From a virus: a stretch of DNA of 27,062 nucleotides. Positions 1-7,965 of this stretch are shown in pieces (positions within the stretch are counted from its first letter, which is position 1; each line of letters opens with the position of its first letter). The notes beneath the pieces were generated by a model. That model worked only from the letters and a program-made list of their open reading frames with translations. It did not search any database and was not told where the DNA came from. The translations under genes were made by a program, and so were the position numbers. Location of the stretch: positions 1 through 27,062 of IMG/VR virus record IMGVR_UViG_3300035703_000371; one strand, given 5' to 3'.

Positions 1-30
1 GGTCGTTCTCCCGCGCGACGTAAAGTTAGT

Positions 31-57
31 GGTCACTTACCGACCTAGTATGTGACC
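31..57. repeat. Short inverted repeat before the small terminase gene
   Basis: GGTCAC at 31-36 is repeated inverted as GTGACC at 52-57, ending two bases before the terminase start codon. This could be a small-terminase recognition element, an operator or chance. Terminase small subunits often bind DNA near their own gene, so the place is suggestive, but I see no clear cohesive-end site. Confidence 0.3.
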
Positions 58-58
58 G

Positions 59-568
59 ATGAGTCAGATACTGTCCGCCACGGCCTACGCAAAGCATCGC
101 GGGGTTACTCAAGCAGCCGTTTTGAAGGCGATCCACGAGCATCGCATCAAGGAATCTGTCAAGCGTCACGGCAACGGGTACCAGATAACCGTCGACTTGG
201 CCGATCAGGAATGGGCGGCCAACACGGACAGCGGAAGCGGCTTTCCGGCTCACGCCAAGAACCAGCAGACAGCGGCCGCTGAGCCCGACTCCGACCAACC
301 AATTAGCTACGCCGAGGCCCGAGCCCAGCACGAGAGGTTCAAGGCCAGGCTGGCCCAGCTCGAGCTCGAGGAGCGCGAGGGCAAGCTGGTCGAGGCCGAG
401 GCAGCCAAGCGGGAAGCGTTCCGCGTGGCCAGGCTGGTGCGCGACGCGATGCTGAACATCCCCGATCGGGTGGCCGCTGAGCTGGCCGCGGAGACGAACC
501 AGTTCAAGGTGCACCAGCGGCTCACGCATGAGATCCGCAGGGCGCTTGAGGATTTGAAACTTGAGTGA
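59..568 (+). CDS. Terminase small subunit (Nu1-like)
   Basis: A 169-residue protein likely to be the DNA-recognition subunit of the packaging motor. The N-terminus (residues 5-50) reads as a winged-helix-like fold with an AKHRGVTQAAVLKAI segment, like lambda-type small terminases. A charged coiled-coil-prone stretch (about 80-120) follows. The C-terminal part has the MLNIPDRVAAELAAE pattern seen in Nu1-family proteins and probably contacts the large subunit. The ATG at 59 has no strong ribosome binding site. The gene is first in the late block, and the large terminase follows after two small insertions, which is the expected position. The family call is by pattern recognition only. Confidence 0.8.
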   Translation: MSQILSATAYAKHRGVTQAAVLKAIHEHRIKESVKRHGNGYQITVDLADQEWAANTDSGSGFPAHAKNQQTAAAEPDSDQPISYAEARAQHERFKARLAQLELEEREGKLVEAEAAKREAFRVARLVRDAMLNIPDRVAAELAAETNQFKVHQRLTHEIRRALEDLKLE

Positions 569-577
569 CCATCAAAC

Positions 578-1897
578 GTGAAACTATTACACGGTGATTG
601 CCTCGAGGTGCTGCGCACCCTGCCCGACAACAGCGTCGATGCTGTTGTCACCGATCCGCCTTATGGCCTGTCGTTCATGGGCAAGCGGTGGGATTACGAC
701 GTGCCTAGCGTGGACGTGTGGGCCGAATGCCTGCGCGTTCTGAAACCAGGGGGGCACCTGCTGGCGTTCGCCGGTACCCGTACGCAGCATCGAATGGCGA
801 TGCGCATTGAGGATGCCGGATTCGAGATCCGCGACATGATCGCTTGGGTGTACGGGTCGGGGTTTCCGAAGTCGCTGGATGTGAGCAAGGCCATCGACAA
901 GGCGCGAGGCGACCAAGGTGACTGGAAGACTGTGGGCGATTGGCTGAAACTAAAACGCGAAGCCGCAGGGTATTCGCGGCAATCAGTGGCCCCACTTCTG
1001 TCTGGTCATAAGAACCTTGAGTCCGCTGCCGCCAATATGTCGAACTGGGAGAACGGTCTGTCATTTCCCACTTGGGACCGCTGGCAGGAACTGCGCGGCT
1101 TGTTTGGGTTTGGCGAAGAAATGGACGCCGAGGTGTGGCGACTTAACGGGCGCAAGGGGCAGCCGGGAAACGAGCGAGAAGATCGAGAGGTGACGGCGCC
1201 AGGCGGGAACGATATTTACCAGCCGACGCAGCGCGTCATAAACCCCGGCACGCCGGTGCTGGACGCCGCTCGCCAATGGCAAGGCTGGGGCACCGCCCTA
1301 AAGCCCGCGCTGGAGCCGATAACCGTGGCGCGCAAGCCGCTCATCGGCACTGTGGCCGAGAACGTGCTGGCGCATGGGACGGGGGCGATCAATGTGGATG
1401 GGTGCAGGGTTCCAGCAAGCGACGGCTACACCGAAAACGCAGTTACGCAAGGCATTAACATGGCTCAAACGTCCTACGCTCTTGCCGGTGTTCGTAGGAC
1501 GTTTGAGCCATCAACCGCCGGCCGCTGGCCCGCCAACCTGATCCACGACGGCGACGCAGCCGCCACCCTGCTGGGCGATGCTGCGCGGTTTTTCTATTGC
1601 GCGAAGGCCAGCCGGTCCGACCGTGGCGCGGACAACGTACACCCAACGGTCAAACCAACCGACTTGATGCGCTACCTTTGCCGCCTGGTAACGCCGCCTA
1701 ATGGCCTGGTTCTGGATCCGTTCATGGGTAGCGGCAGCACCGGCAAGGCCGCCAGGCTTGAGGGGTTTGATTTCATCGGCATCGAGCGCGAGGCAGAATA
1801 CCTGGCAATCGCTCAAGCCCGCATCATGGCAGTCGACGGGCCGTGCGCGTCAAAAGCTGCGGAACCGCAGCCTGACCTGTTCGCAGGTGCCGCGTGA
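578..1897 (+). CDS. Phage orphan DNA methyltransferase (beta-type amino methyltransferase)
   Basis: A 439-residue S-adenosylmethionine-dependent DNA methyltransferase (N6-adenine or N4-cytosine; the sequence does not decide). The catalytic motif DPPYG is at residues 26-30. The HPTVKP box is at 355-360 and the cofactor loop DPFMGSGSTG at 380-389, so motif IV precedes motif I as in the beta class. Between them, residues about 115-185 look like an XRE-type helix-turn-helix insertion (KLKREAAGYS, then SNWENGLSFPTWDRWQEL). Residues 294-311 are encoded by a perfect 19-bp inverted repeat. No restriction endonuclease lies beside it, so a role in protecting phage DNA or marking packaging or regulatory sites is more likely than a restriction-modification pair. 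Its stop overlaps the next GTG start. Confidence 0.9.
   Translation: MKLLHGDCLEVLRTLPDNSVDAVVTDPPYGLSFMGKRWDYDVPSVDVWAECLRVLKPGGHLLAFAGTRTQHRMAMRIEDAGFEIRDMIAWVYGSGFPKSLDVSKAIDKARGDQGDWKTVGDWLKLKREAAGYSRQSVAPLLSGHKNLESAAANMSNWENGLSFPTWDRWQELRGLFGFGEEMDAEVWRLNGRKGQPGNEREDREVTAPGGNDIYQPTQRVINPGTPVLDAARQWQGWGTALKPALEPITVARKPLIGTVAENVLAHGTGAINVDGCRVPASDGYTENAVTQGINMAQTSYALAGVRRTFEPSTAGRWPANLIHDGDAAATLLGDAARFFYCAKASRSDRGADNVHPTVKPTDLMRYLCRLVTPPNGLVLDPFMGSGSTGKAARLEGFDFIGIEREAEYLAIAQARIMAVDGPCASKAAEPQPDLFAGAA
1460..1511. repeat. Perfect 19-bp inverted repeat inside the methyltransferase gene
   Basis: The left arm is 1460-1478 and the right arm 1493-1511, exact reverse complements around a 14-base loop. 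The arm begins ATGGCTCAAACG and ends CGTTTGAGCCAT. The element keeps the reading frame open and encodes a low-conservation linker between the GINMAQ and FEPS residues. No T-tract follows the stem, so it is not a standard terminator. Confidence 0.9.
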
Positions 1898-2100
1898 CGC
1901 AATCGCGCACTATGTCAGCAGTCGAGTCGGTCGCTAATGTGGCGATCGGCTACGGCGTGGCCGTCGCTACTCAGGCGGCGGTGTTCCCACTGTTCGGCAT
2001 CGATGCAACCGTCAAGGAACACTTGACGATTGGCGCGATCTTCACCGTGGTGAGCCTAGCGCGGTCCTACCTGCTGCGACGGTTTTTCAACTGGCTATGA
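1894..2100 (+). CDS. Small membrane protein (DUF7220-like)
   Basis: A 68-residue protein with two hydrophobic segments (about residues 14-34 and 43-58), separated by a short polar loop and ending in an Arg-rich tail. It opens with an SRTMSAVESVANVAIGYGVA segment that I recognise as the pattern of a small phage family of unknown function (DUF7220). The GTG start overlaps the methyltransferase stop, and the TGA overlaps the ATG of the large terminase, so it is translated in a coupled block. Holin-like or membrane-tethering functions are possible, but its position in the packaging block rather than by the lysis genes argues against a simple holin. Confidence 0.7.
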   Translation: MTQSRTMSAVESVANVAIGYGVAVATQAAVFPLFGIDATVKEHLTIGAIFTVVSLARSYLLRRFFNWL

Positions 2101-3980
2101 ATGACGGCGCACTGGTCTACCGGGAAGCGTTCCGCGCTGGGCTGACGCCGGATCCCGACCACACAGTCAGCAGCTGGGCCGACCAGCACCGCATGCTCAG
2201 CCAGAAGGCATCCGCCGAGCCCGGCCGCTGGCGCACCGAGCGGACCCCATACCTGCGCGAGATCCTCGACTGCCTGGGCTCGAACAGCCCGGTACAGCGT
2301 GTCGTGTTTATGGCCGGCGCCCAAGTTGGGAAGTCCGAGACCGGTAACAACTGGCTGGGCTACGTCATCCACCACGCGCCAGGCCCGATGCTGCTGGTCC
2401 AGCCGACGGTCGACACCGCAAAGCGGTTCAGCAAGCAACGCCTGGCGCCAATGATCGAGGAGACGCCGATCCTGCACGAGCGGATCGCCGCGAACGCGAG
2501 CCGGGACGGCGGCAACTCGATGATGACGAAGGAATTCCAGGGCGGCGTGCTGATAATCACCGGCGCCAACTCGGCCGCCGGGCTCCGATCGATGCCGGTG
2601 CGGTACCTGTTTTTGGACGAGGTCGACGCGTACCCCTCGGATGTGGATGGAGAAGGCGACCCCGTTCAGCTCGCCGAGAAGCGCACGACGACGTTCTCAA
2701 GGCGCAAGGTGTACTTGTGCTCGACGCCGACGATCAAGGACGTGAGCCGGATCGAGCGCGAATTCAACACGAGCGACCAACGCCGCTATTTTGTCCCCTG
2801 CCCGCACTGCGGCCACAAGCAGTGGCTCCGCTGGGCACAGATCAAATGGCACGACGACGACCCGCAGACGGCGGCCTACGCTTGCGAGGAATGCGGCGTG
2901 CTCATCGAGGAGCGGCACAAGTCGGAGATGCTGGCCGCGGGCGAATGGCGACCGACGGCGGCGAGCGACGGACGGACGGCGGGGTTTCACCTGTCCTCGT
3001 TGTACAGTCCGCTCGGCTGGAAATCCTGGTCGGAGATCGTCGCCGAGTTCCTGGCGGCGAAGTCGGACGCGGCGCTGCTCAAGACCTTCGTCAACACGGT
3101 GCTGGGCGAGACCTGGGAGGAGGACTATTCGGCCAAGCTGGGCGCCTCGGACCTGCAGCAGCGGGTCGAGTTCTACCAGGCGGGGGTGGCGCCTGCGCGA
3201 GTGCTTGCGATCACTGCCGGGGTCGATACGCAGGACAACAGGCTGGCCGTGACGCTGTACGGCTGGGGTCGCGGCGAGGAGTGCTGGGTCATCGACCACA
3301 TGGAGATATTCGGCGATCCGTCGCAGCCGAAGGTCTGGCATCAGCTGGACGAGGTGCTGCTCAAACCCGTGGCACACGAGCTGGCCGAGCCATTGAAGAT
3401 CGCAGCCGCCGCGGTGGACTCAGGCGGGCACTTCACTTCGGAGGTGTACGCCTATTGCCGCGACCGCAAGCAGCACGGCATCGTCGCGGTGAAGGGTCAA
3501 TCGCAGCGGGGCAAGCCGCCGATCGGCAAGGCCAGCAAGGTCGATTTCAACTGGAAGGGTCGCACGATCAAGGGCGCCGCTGAGGTCTACCCGGTGGGCT
3601 CGGACACGATCAAGGGCACGCTATACGCTCGGATGAAGCTCAACGAGCCTGGGCCGGGTTACCTGCACTTTCACGGCGAGCTGCCCGAGGGGTTCTTCGA
3701 GCAACTGACGGCCGAGAAGCAGATCACCCGGTACGTCAAGGGCTTTCCGGTGCGCGAATGGATCAAGAAAAGTGGCGCTCGCAATGAAGCGCTGGACTGT
3801 GCGGTCTACGCCTACGCAGCGCTGCAGCTCATGCTGACGCGGTACAACAGGCGCACAGTTTGGGAGCAGTTGGAGCGATCACTCAAGATCACGCCGGAGA
3901 CTGAGAAAGTCACGCCGCAGCAAGAGCAGAAAAAGCCGGTTCAGCGTAGAATACGGGGAAACTTCCTCACGCAATGGTGA
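2097..3980 (+). CDS. Terminase large subunit (lambda gpA / GpA family)
   Basis: A 627-residue packaging ATPase and nuclease that cuts concatemers and drives DNA into the prohead. The Walker A-like loop GAQVGKSE is at residues 74-81, Walker B YLFLDEVD at 170-177 and the coupling motif CSTPT at 208-212. Two Cys pairs (CPHC at 235-238 and CEEC at 263-266) form a probable zinc ribbon, as in GpA proteins. Acidic residues of the RNase H-like nuclease are seen in GVDTQDNRL (D377) and AVDSGGH (D441). The length matches the family (lambda gpA is about 640 residues). The ATG overlaps the preceding stop as ATGA. Confidence 0.95.
   Translation: MNDGALVYREAFRAGLTPDPDHTVSSWADQHRMLSQKASAEPGRWRTERTPYLREILDCLGSNSPVQRVVFMAGAQVGKSETGNNWLGYVIHHAPGPMLLVQPTVDTAKRFSKQRLAPMIEETPILHERIAANASRDGGNSMMTKEFQGGVLIITGANSAAGLRSMPVRYLFLDEVDAYPSDVDGEGDPVQLAEKRTTTFSRRKVYLCSTPTIKDVSRIEREFNTSDQRRYFVPCPHCGHKQWLRWAQIKWHDDDPQTAAYACEECGVLIEERHKSEMLAAGEWRPTAASDGRTAGFHLSSLYSPLGWKSWSEIVAEFLAAKSDAALLKTFVNTVLGETWEEDYSAKLGASDLQQRVEFYQAGVAPARVLAITAGVDTQDNRLAVTLYGWGRGEECWVIDHMEIFGDPSQPKVWHQLDEVLLKPVAHELAEPLKIAAAAVDSGGHFTSEVYAYCRDRKQHGIVAVKGQSQRGKPPIGKASKVDFNWKGRTIKGAAEVYPVGSDTIKGTLYARMKLNEPGPGYLHFHGELPEGFFEQLTAEKQITRYVKGFPVREWIKKSGARNEALDCAVYAYAALQLMLTRYNRRTVWEQLERSLKITPETEKVTPQQEQKKPVQRRIRGNFLTQW
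3947..3952 (+). promoter_or_regulatory. Possible -10 element (TAGAAT) before the 3984 gene
   Basis: TAGAAT followed by ACG lies near the end of the large terminase gene, 31 bases before the next start. It resembles three other AT-rich hexamers at gene borders (6066, 8915, 22023). No convincing -35 box is visible. Confidence 0.2.
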
Positions 3981-3983
3981 CGC

Positions 3984-4544
3984 ATGGGCGTTCCAACGTC
4001 GATTTACGCCGGCGATACCGTCAAGTTCAATATCCCGGCGACGCCTGACTACGCCAGCAATCAGAGCTGGGTGGCTACGTTCGTGCTCAAGCACAACACC
4101 GGGAACGATAGCATCACGGCGACCGGTGTTGCGGACGGGGTGGGCGGCTGGAATTTCACGCTGACCGCTGCGCAGACTGCACCGCTGCACGTCGACTCGC
4201 ACTGGTTCCAGCTCTACGTCACCAAGGCCGGCGAGCGCTACACGCTCGAGCAGGGCGAGGTGCGGATTCTGGGCAACATCGCGGTCGGCACCAACTACGA
4301 CGGACGCAGCCAGGCGCAGATCGACCTCGAGGCCGTGCAGGCCGAGATGCGGGGCCGGCTGAACGGCGGCAACGGGGCGCAGGAGTACACGATCGGCAAT
4401 CGCAGTCTGAAGAAGATCCCGATGGCCGACTTGATCTCGCTGGAATCAAAACTCAAGGCCGACGTGGCACGCGAGAAGCGCGCCGAGCGGATCGCCAAGG
4501 GGCTGGACAGTGGCCGGGCGGTGTACGTCCGGTTCGGGGGCTGA
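3984..4544 (+). CDS. Hypothetical head or connector protein with gpW-like tail
   Basis: A 186-residue protein in the position of lambda gpW, between large terminase and portal. Residues 1-95 look like a beta-rich domain (SIYAGDTVKFNIPA through YTLEQGEVRI). Residues about 118-186 are helical and charged, with GNRSLKKIPMADLISLESKL and a closing VYVRFGG, a pattern seen in small head-tail joining proteins of this neighbourhood. It may combine a decoration-like beta domain with a connector domain. The stop lies one base before the portal ATG. The function is inferred from position and a weak pattern. Confidence 0.65.
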   Translation: MGVPTSIYAGDTVKFNIPATPDYASNQSWVATFVLKHNTGNDSITATGVADGVGGWNFTLTAAQTAPLHVDSHWFQLYVTKAGERYTLEQGEVRILGNIAVGTNYDGRSQAQIDLEAVQAEMRGRLNGGNGAQEYTIGNRSLKKIPMADLISLESKLKADVAREKRAERIAKGLDSGRAVYVRFGG

Positions 4545-4545
4545 T

Positions 4546-6057
4546 ATGGGATGGCGTGACTGGTTCAAGCGTAAGGCCGAGGTGCGGCGGGTTCGTCAGT
4601 TCCAGGCGGCGCAGTATGACCGGCTGGTGTCAGACTGGGTGACGAGCACGAACTCGCTGGACGCTGATCTGCGCAAGGGTCTCAAGACCATGCGCCAGCG
4701 CTCGCGTGACCTGGCGCAGAATAACGACTACGTCCGCAACGCGCTGCGGGTCATCGAGAACAACGTCATCGGCCAAGGCATCACGATGCAGGCGTCGGTG
4801 CGGATGCGCCGCGGCGGGCGGATGGACGACGCGACGAACGCTCAGATCGAGGCGGCCTGGGAGCGCTGGAAGCGGGCGCGGCACTGCCACGTCGCTGGGC
4901 TGCTGTCGTTCTCGGACATTGAGCGGCTGGCCATCCGGTCGGTGGCAGAGTCGGGCGAGGTGTTCGTGCGGATGGTGCGCCAGCAGTTCGGCGGCAGCCG
5001 CGTGCCGCTGGGGCTCGAGATCATCGAGGCCGATCGGCTGGACGTTGACCTGACGGAGATGGCCAAGGGCACCGGGAACGAGATCCGCATGGGTGTCGAG
5101 CGGGACCAATGGGGCCGGCCGGTGGCGTATCACTTCAAGGTCCAGCATCCGGGCGACTATCCGCTGGCGGTGTCGGGCACGCTCGACACGCGCACGGTCC
5201 GGGTGCCGGCCGACCAAGTCATCCACCTGTATCGGCAGGAGCGGCCCGGTCAGACCCGAGGGTTCCCGTGGATCGCCTCGGCGATCATGCGCATGCACCA
5301 TCTCAACGGCTACACCGAGGCCGAGGTCATTGCGGCCCGCGCGGAAGCCTGCCGGATGGGGTTCATCACGTCGCCCGAGGACGACGCGATGCAGGATGGC
5401 ACGCAGGACGACCAGCCGGTGACGACGTTCGAGCCTGGCAAGATCGAGCGACTGCTGCCTGGCGAGACCTACACCGAGAGCAAGCCATCGCGGCCGGGCG
5501 GGCAGTACGAGCCGTTCGTGCGGGCGATGCTGCGGTCGATGGCGGCCGGCATCGGGGTCTCGTATGCGACGCTCAGCCGGGACTATTCGGAGTCGAATTA
5601 TTCGAGCTCGAGGCTATCGCTGCTGGACGACCGCGACCAGTGGCGCGTGCTGCAGAGCTGGATGATCGAGTGCTTCCATCGCCGCGTGTTCGAGGAGTGG
5701 CTGGACCTGGCCGTGCTGTCGGGCGACCTGCAGCTCGCGCAGTACGAGACCAACCCGGAGCCGTTCCGGGCGGTGCGCTGGATCCCGCGCGGATGGCAGT
5801 GGGTCGACCCTGCCAAGGAGATGGCGGCCTACAAAGACGCGGTTCGTTGCGGATTTACAACGCTGTCTGACGTGGTGGCGTCGCAGGGCGGCGACCTCGA
5901 GGATCTCATGCAGCAGCGCCGGCGCGAGCTGGACATGGCCGAGCAGCTCGGGATCGTGCTGGACACGGACCCGCACGAGGTGGCCGCGAACGGTGCAGCG
6001 CAAGCGCCGGATGTCACCGAAGATGCAGCCGAGTCCGACGATGTCAGTGAATCCTAA
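4546..6057 (+). CDS. Portal protein (lambda gpB family)
   Basis: A 503-residue portal, forming the ring at the capsid vertex through which DNA enters and leaves. Family-typical segments include the N-terminal RDLAQNNDYVRNALRVIENNVIGQG, the middle SGEVFVRMVRQQ and IIEADRLD, and RSMAAGIGVSYATLSRDYSESNYSSSR toward the C-terminus. I start at ATG 4546 (MGWRDWFKRK), one base after the preceding stop. An in-frame GTG at 4510 would add 12 residues inside the previous gene and is less likely. The acidic C-terminal tail is poorly conserved in the family. Confidence 0.93.
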   Translation: MGWRDWFKRKAEVRRVRQFQAAQYDRLVSDWVTSTNSLDADLRKGLKTMRQRSRDLAQNNDYVRNALRVIENNVIGQGITMQASVRMRRGGRMDDATNAQIEAAWERWKRARHCHVAGLLSFSDIERLAIRSVAESGEVFVRMVRQQFGGSRVPLGLEIIEADRLDVDLTEMAKGTGNEIRMGVERDQWGRPVAYHFKVQHPGDYPLAVSGTLDTRTVRVPADQVIHLYRQERPGQTRGFPWIASAIMRMHHLNGYTEAEVIAARAEACRMGFITSPEDDAMQDGTQDDQPVTTFEPGKIERLLPGETYTESKPSRPGGQYEPFVRAMLRSMAAGIGVSYATLSRDYSESNYSSSRLSLLDDRDQWRVLQSWMIECFHRRVFEEWLDLAVLSGDLQLAQYETNPEPFRAVRWIPRGWQWVDPAKEMAAYKDAVRCGFTTLSDVVASQGGDLEDLMQQRRRELDMAEQLGIVLDTDPHEVAANGAAQAPDVTEDAAESDDVSES

Positions 6058-6065
6058 CTTCGCGG

Positions 6066-6071
6066 TATAAT
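6066..6071 (+). promoter_or_regulatory. Possible -10 element (TATAAT) before the protease-capsid gene
   Basis: A perfect TATAAT lies in the 39-base gap between portal and capsid genes, 25 bases before the ATG. A purine-rich ribosome binding site (GGGGGA) follows at 6088-6093. No good -35 box is seen. Extra capsid transcription would make biological sense. Confidence 0.4.
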
Positions 6072-6096
6072 TCGCTGCAAGTAGACTGGGGGACTG

Positions 6097-7917
6097 ATGG
6101 ACAAACTCGAACTTCCGGCGCTCACCCGCGCCGCAGCGACGGATTCGATCCAGGTCGACACGGAATCGCGCACGATCGAGTTCCCATTTTCGAGCGAGCT
6201 GCCGGTCGAACGCTGGTTCGGTGATGAGGTGCTCTCGCACGGCGAGAAGGCCGCCGACCTGGCGCGGCTGAACGATGGCGCTCCGCTGTTGTTCAATCAC
6301 AACACCGACGAGATCATCGGCGTCGTCGAGCGGTCCTGGATCGACAAGGACAAGCGCGGATACGCCAAGGTTCGCTTCGCCAAGACCGCACGCGCCGACG
6401 AGGTGCTGGGCATGGTCAACGACGGGATCCTGCGCAATGTTTCGTTCGGATACCGAATCGTCGACATGGTCGAGGAGAAGGTCGACGGCCGCAGTGTTTA
6501 CCGGGCGACCCGCTGGGAGCCCTACGAGATTTCGATGGTGACGATCCCTGCAGATCCGACGGTCGGCGTCGGGCGGGCCGAGACCAGCGAAATGCGTGCG
6601 ATCAATCTGACGCGCGCTGAGCCTGAACCCGCACAGCCTGCGGATCAACCCTCCGAGGAAGTAACCATGTCCGAGCAACACATCGATGTCGAGGTGATTG
6701 CGACGCAGGCTGCCGAAGCCGAACGTTCGCGTATTGCCGCCATCAGCGCGCTGGGCGAACGGCACAAGCTGCCCGAGCTGGCCCGCACCCTTATTGATTC
6801 TGGCAAAGGTCTCGACGAGGCCCGCGCCGCATTTCTGGAGAATATCCAAGTGGAACAGAAGCCTGTCACCGGCAAAGAAGCCGACATCGGACTGAGCCAG
6901 AAGGAAGTCCGCGAATACTCGTTCCTCCGCGCTATGAATGCGCTTGCGAACCCCGGCGACCGTGCCGCGTGGGACGCTGCTGCTTTCGAGCGTGAGGTGT
7001 CCGAGGCGGGTGCCAAGGCTGCCGGCAAGGCCAGCCGCGGCCTGTTCATTCCCAGCGAGATCCTGCGCCACAAGCGCGACCTGACCGCTGGCACCAACAA
7101 CGCGGGCGGCTTCACTGTTGCCACCGAGTTGATGGCCGACTCGTTCATCGAGATGCTGCGCAACCGCGCGGTCGTGATGCGTGCTGGTGCGACCATGATG
7201 TCCGGTCTCGTGGGCAACGTAGCGATCCCGAAGCAGAGCGCCGCCGCGACTGCCTACTGGGTTGCTGAGAACAACGCTCCGACCGAGAGCCAGCAGACCC
7301 TCGCGCAGGTCACGATGTCGCCCAAGACCGTCGGCGCCTGGACCGACATCAGCCGCCGCTTGCTGATCCAGTCCTCGATCGACGTTGAGGCGATGGTGCG
7401 CCGCGACCTGGCCGCCGTGATCGCTCTGGCCGTTGACACTGCTGCGCTCTACGGCAGCGGCGCCAGCAACCAGCCGACCGGCATCAAGAACCAGTCCGGC
7501 GTCAACACCAAGGACTTCGCGGCGACGAACCCGACGTTCGCGGAGCTGGTGGCGATGGAGAGCGAAGTCGCGATCGACAACGCCGACCTCGGCTCGCTGG
7601 TCTACCTGTTCAACCCGGCCCAGCGTGGCGCACTCAAGACGACCGAGAAGGCCACCAACACGGCTCAGTTCGTGTGGGAGCCGGGCAACACGGTCAACGG
7701 CTATCGCACCGAGACTTCGAACCAGGTCACCGCTGGCGATGTGTTCTTCGGCAACTTCGCCGACCTCCTCGTCGGCATGTGGTCCGGTCTCGACCTGATG
7801 GTTGACCCGTACTCGGGTTCGACCGCTGGCACGGTCCGCGTCGTCGCGCTGCAAGACGTGGACATCGCTGTGCGGAACGCGGTTTCGTTCTGCTACGGCG
7901 ACGCCGACCTGGCCTGA
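6097..7917 (+). CDS. Fused prohead protease and HK97-type major capsid protein
   Basis: A 606-residue polyprotein. Residues 1-165 are an HK97-family (U35) prohead serine protease: the likely catalytic His68 lies in LLFNHNTDEIIG and Ser116 in NVSFGYRI, followed by the family-typical WEPYEISMVTIPADP. Residues about 166-260 form an acidic, helical scaffold-like delta region. Residues about 315-606 are the HK97-fold capsid protein (AGTNNAGGFTVATEL, VAENNAPTES, RRDLAAVIALAVD, YGSGASNQPTGI). A cleavage near residues 320-335 would release mature capsid, by analogy with HK97. An internal in-frame ATG at 6667 (Met191) has its own GAGGA ribosome binding site, so a separate scaffold-capsid product is likely too. 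Confidence 0.93.
   Translation: MDKLELPALTRAAATDSIQVDTESRTIEFPFSSELPVERWFGDEVLSHGEKAADLARLNDGAPLLFNHNTDEIIGVVERSWIDKDKRGYAKVRFAKTARADEVLGMVNDGILRNVSFGYRIVDMVEEKVDGRSVYRATRWEPYEISMVTIPADPTVGVGRAETSEMRAINLTRAEPEPAQPADQPSEEVTMSEQHIDVEVIATQAAEAERSRIAAISALGERHKLPELARTLIDSGKGLDEARAAFLENIQVEQKPVTGKEADIGLSQKEVREYSFLRAMNALANPGDRAAWDAAAFEREVSEAGAKAAGKASRGLFIPSEILRHKRDLTAGTNNAGGFTVATELMADSFIEMLRNRAVVMRAGATMMSGLVGNVAIPKQSAAATAYWVAENNAPTESQQTLAQVTMSPKTVGAWTDISRRLLIQSSIDVEAMVRRDLAAVIALAVDTAALYGSGASNQPTGIKNQSGVNTKDFAATNPTFAELVAMESEVAIDNADLGSLVYLFNPAQRGALKTTEKATNTAQFVWEPGNTVNGYRTETSNQVTAGDVFFGNFADLLVGMWSGLDLMVDPYSGSTAGTVRVVALQDVDIAVRNAVSFCYGDADLA
6655..6669 (+). promoter_or_regulatory. Internal ribosome binding site and ATG inside the protease-capsid gene
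   Basis: GAGGA (6655-6659) sits seven bases before an in-frame ATG (6667-6669) at the junction of the protease domain and the scaffold region. Starting here would give a 416-residue scaffold-plus-capsid protein (MSEQHIDVEV...). It fits the nested products of lambda C/Nu3 type head genes. The spacing is ideal, but use is inferred. Confidence 0.6.
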
Positions 7918-7930
7918 TAACTGAGCAGGG

Positions 7931-7962
7931 ACGGGCCGAGGGATAACCTTGGCCCGTTTTTT
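7931..7962 (+). terminator. Rho-independent terminator after the capsid gene
   Basis: ACGGGCCGAGG (7931-7941) pairs with CCTTGGCCCGT (7947-7957) through an 11-bp stem with one G-T wobble and a five-base loop (GATAA). It is followed by a run of T to 7962. It lies in the 48-base gap after the capsid stop. Confidence 0.8.
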
Positions 7963-7965
7963 CAC

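Noticed and set aside
578-1897. Restriction-modification system
   Set aside because: The methyltransferase has no endonuclease gene beside it; its neighbours are terminase genes and a small membrane protein.
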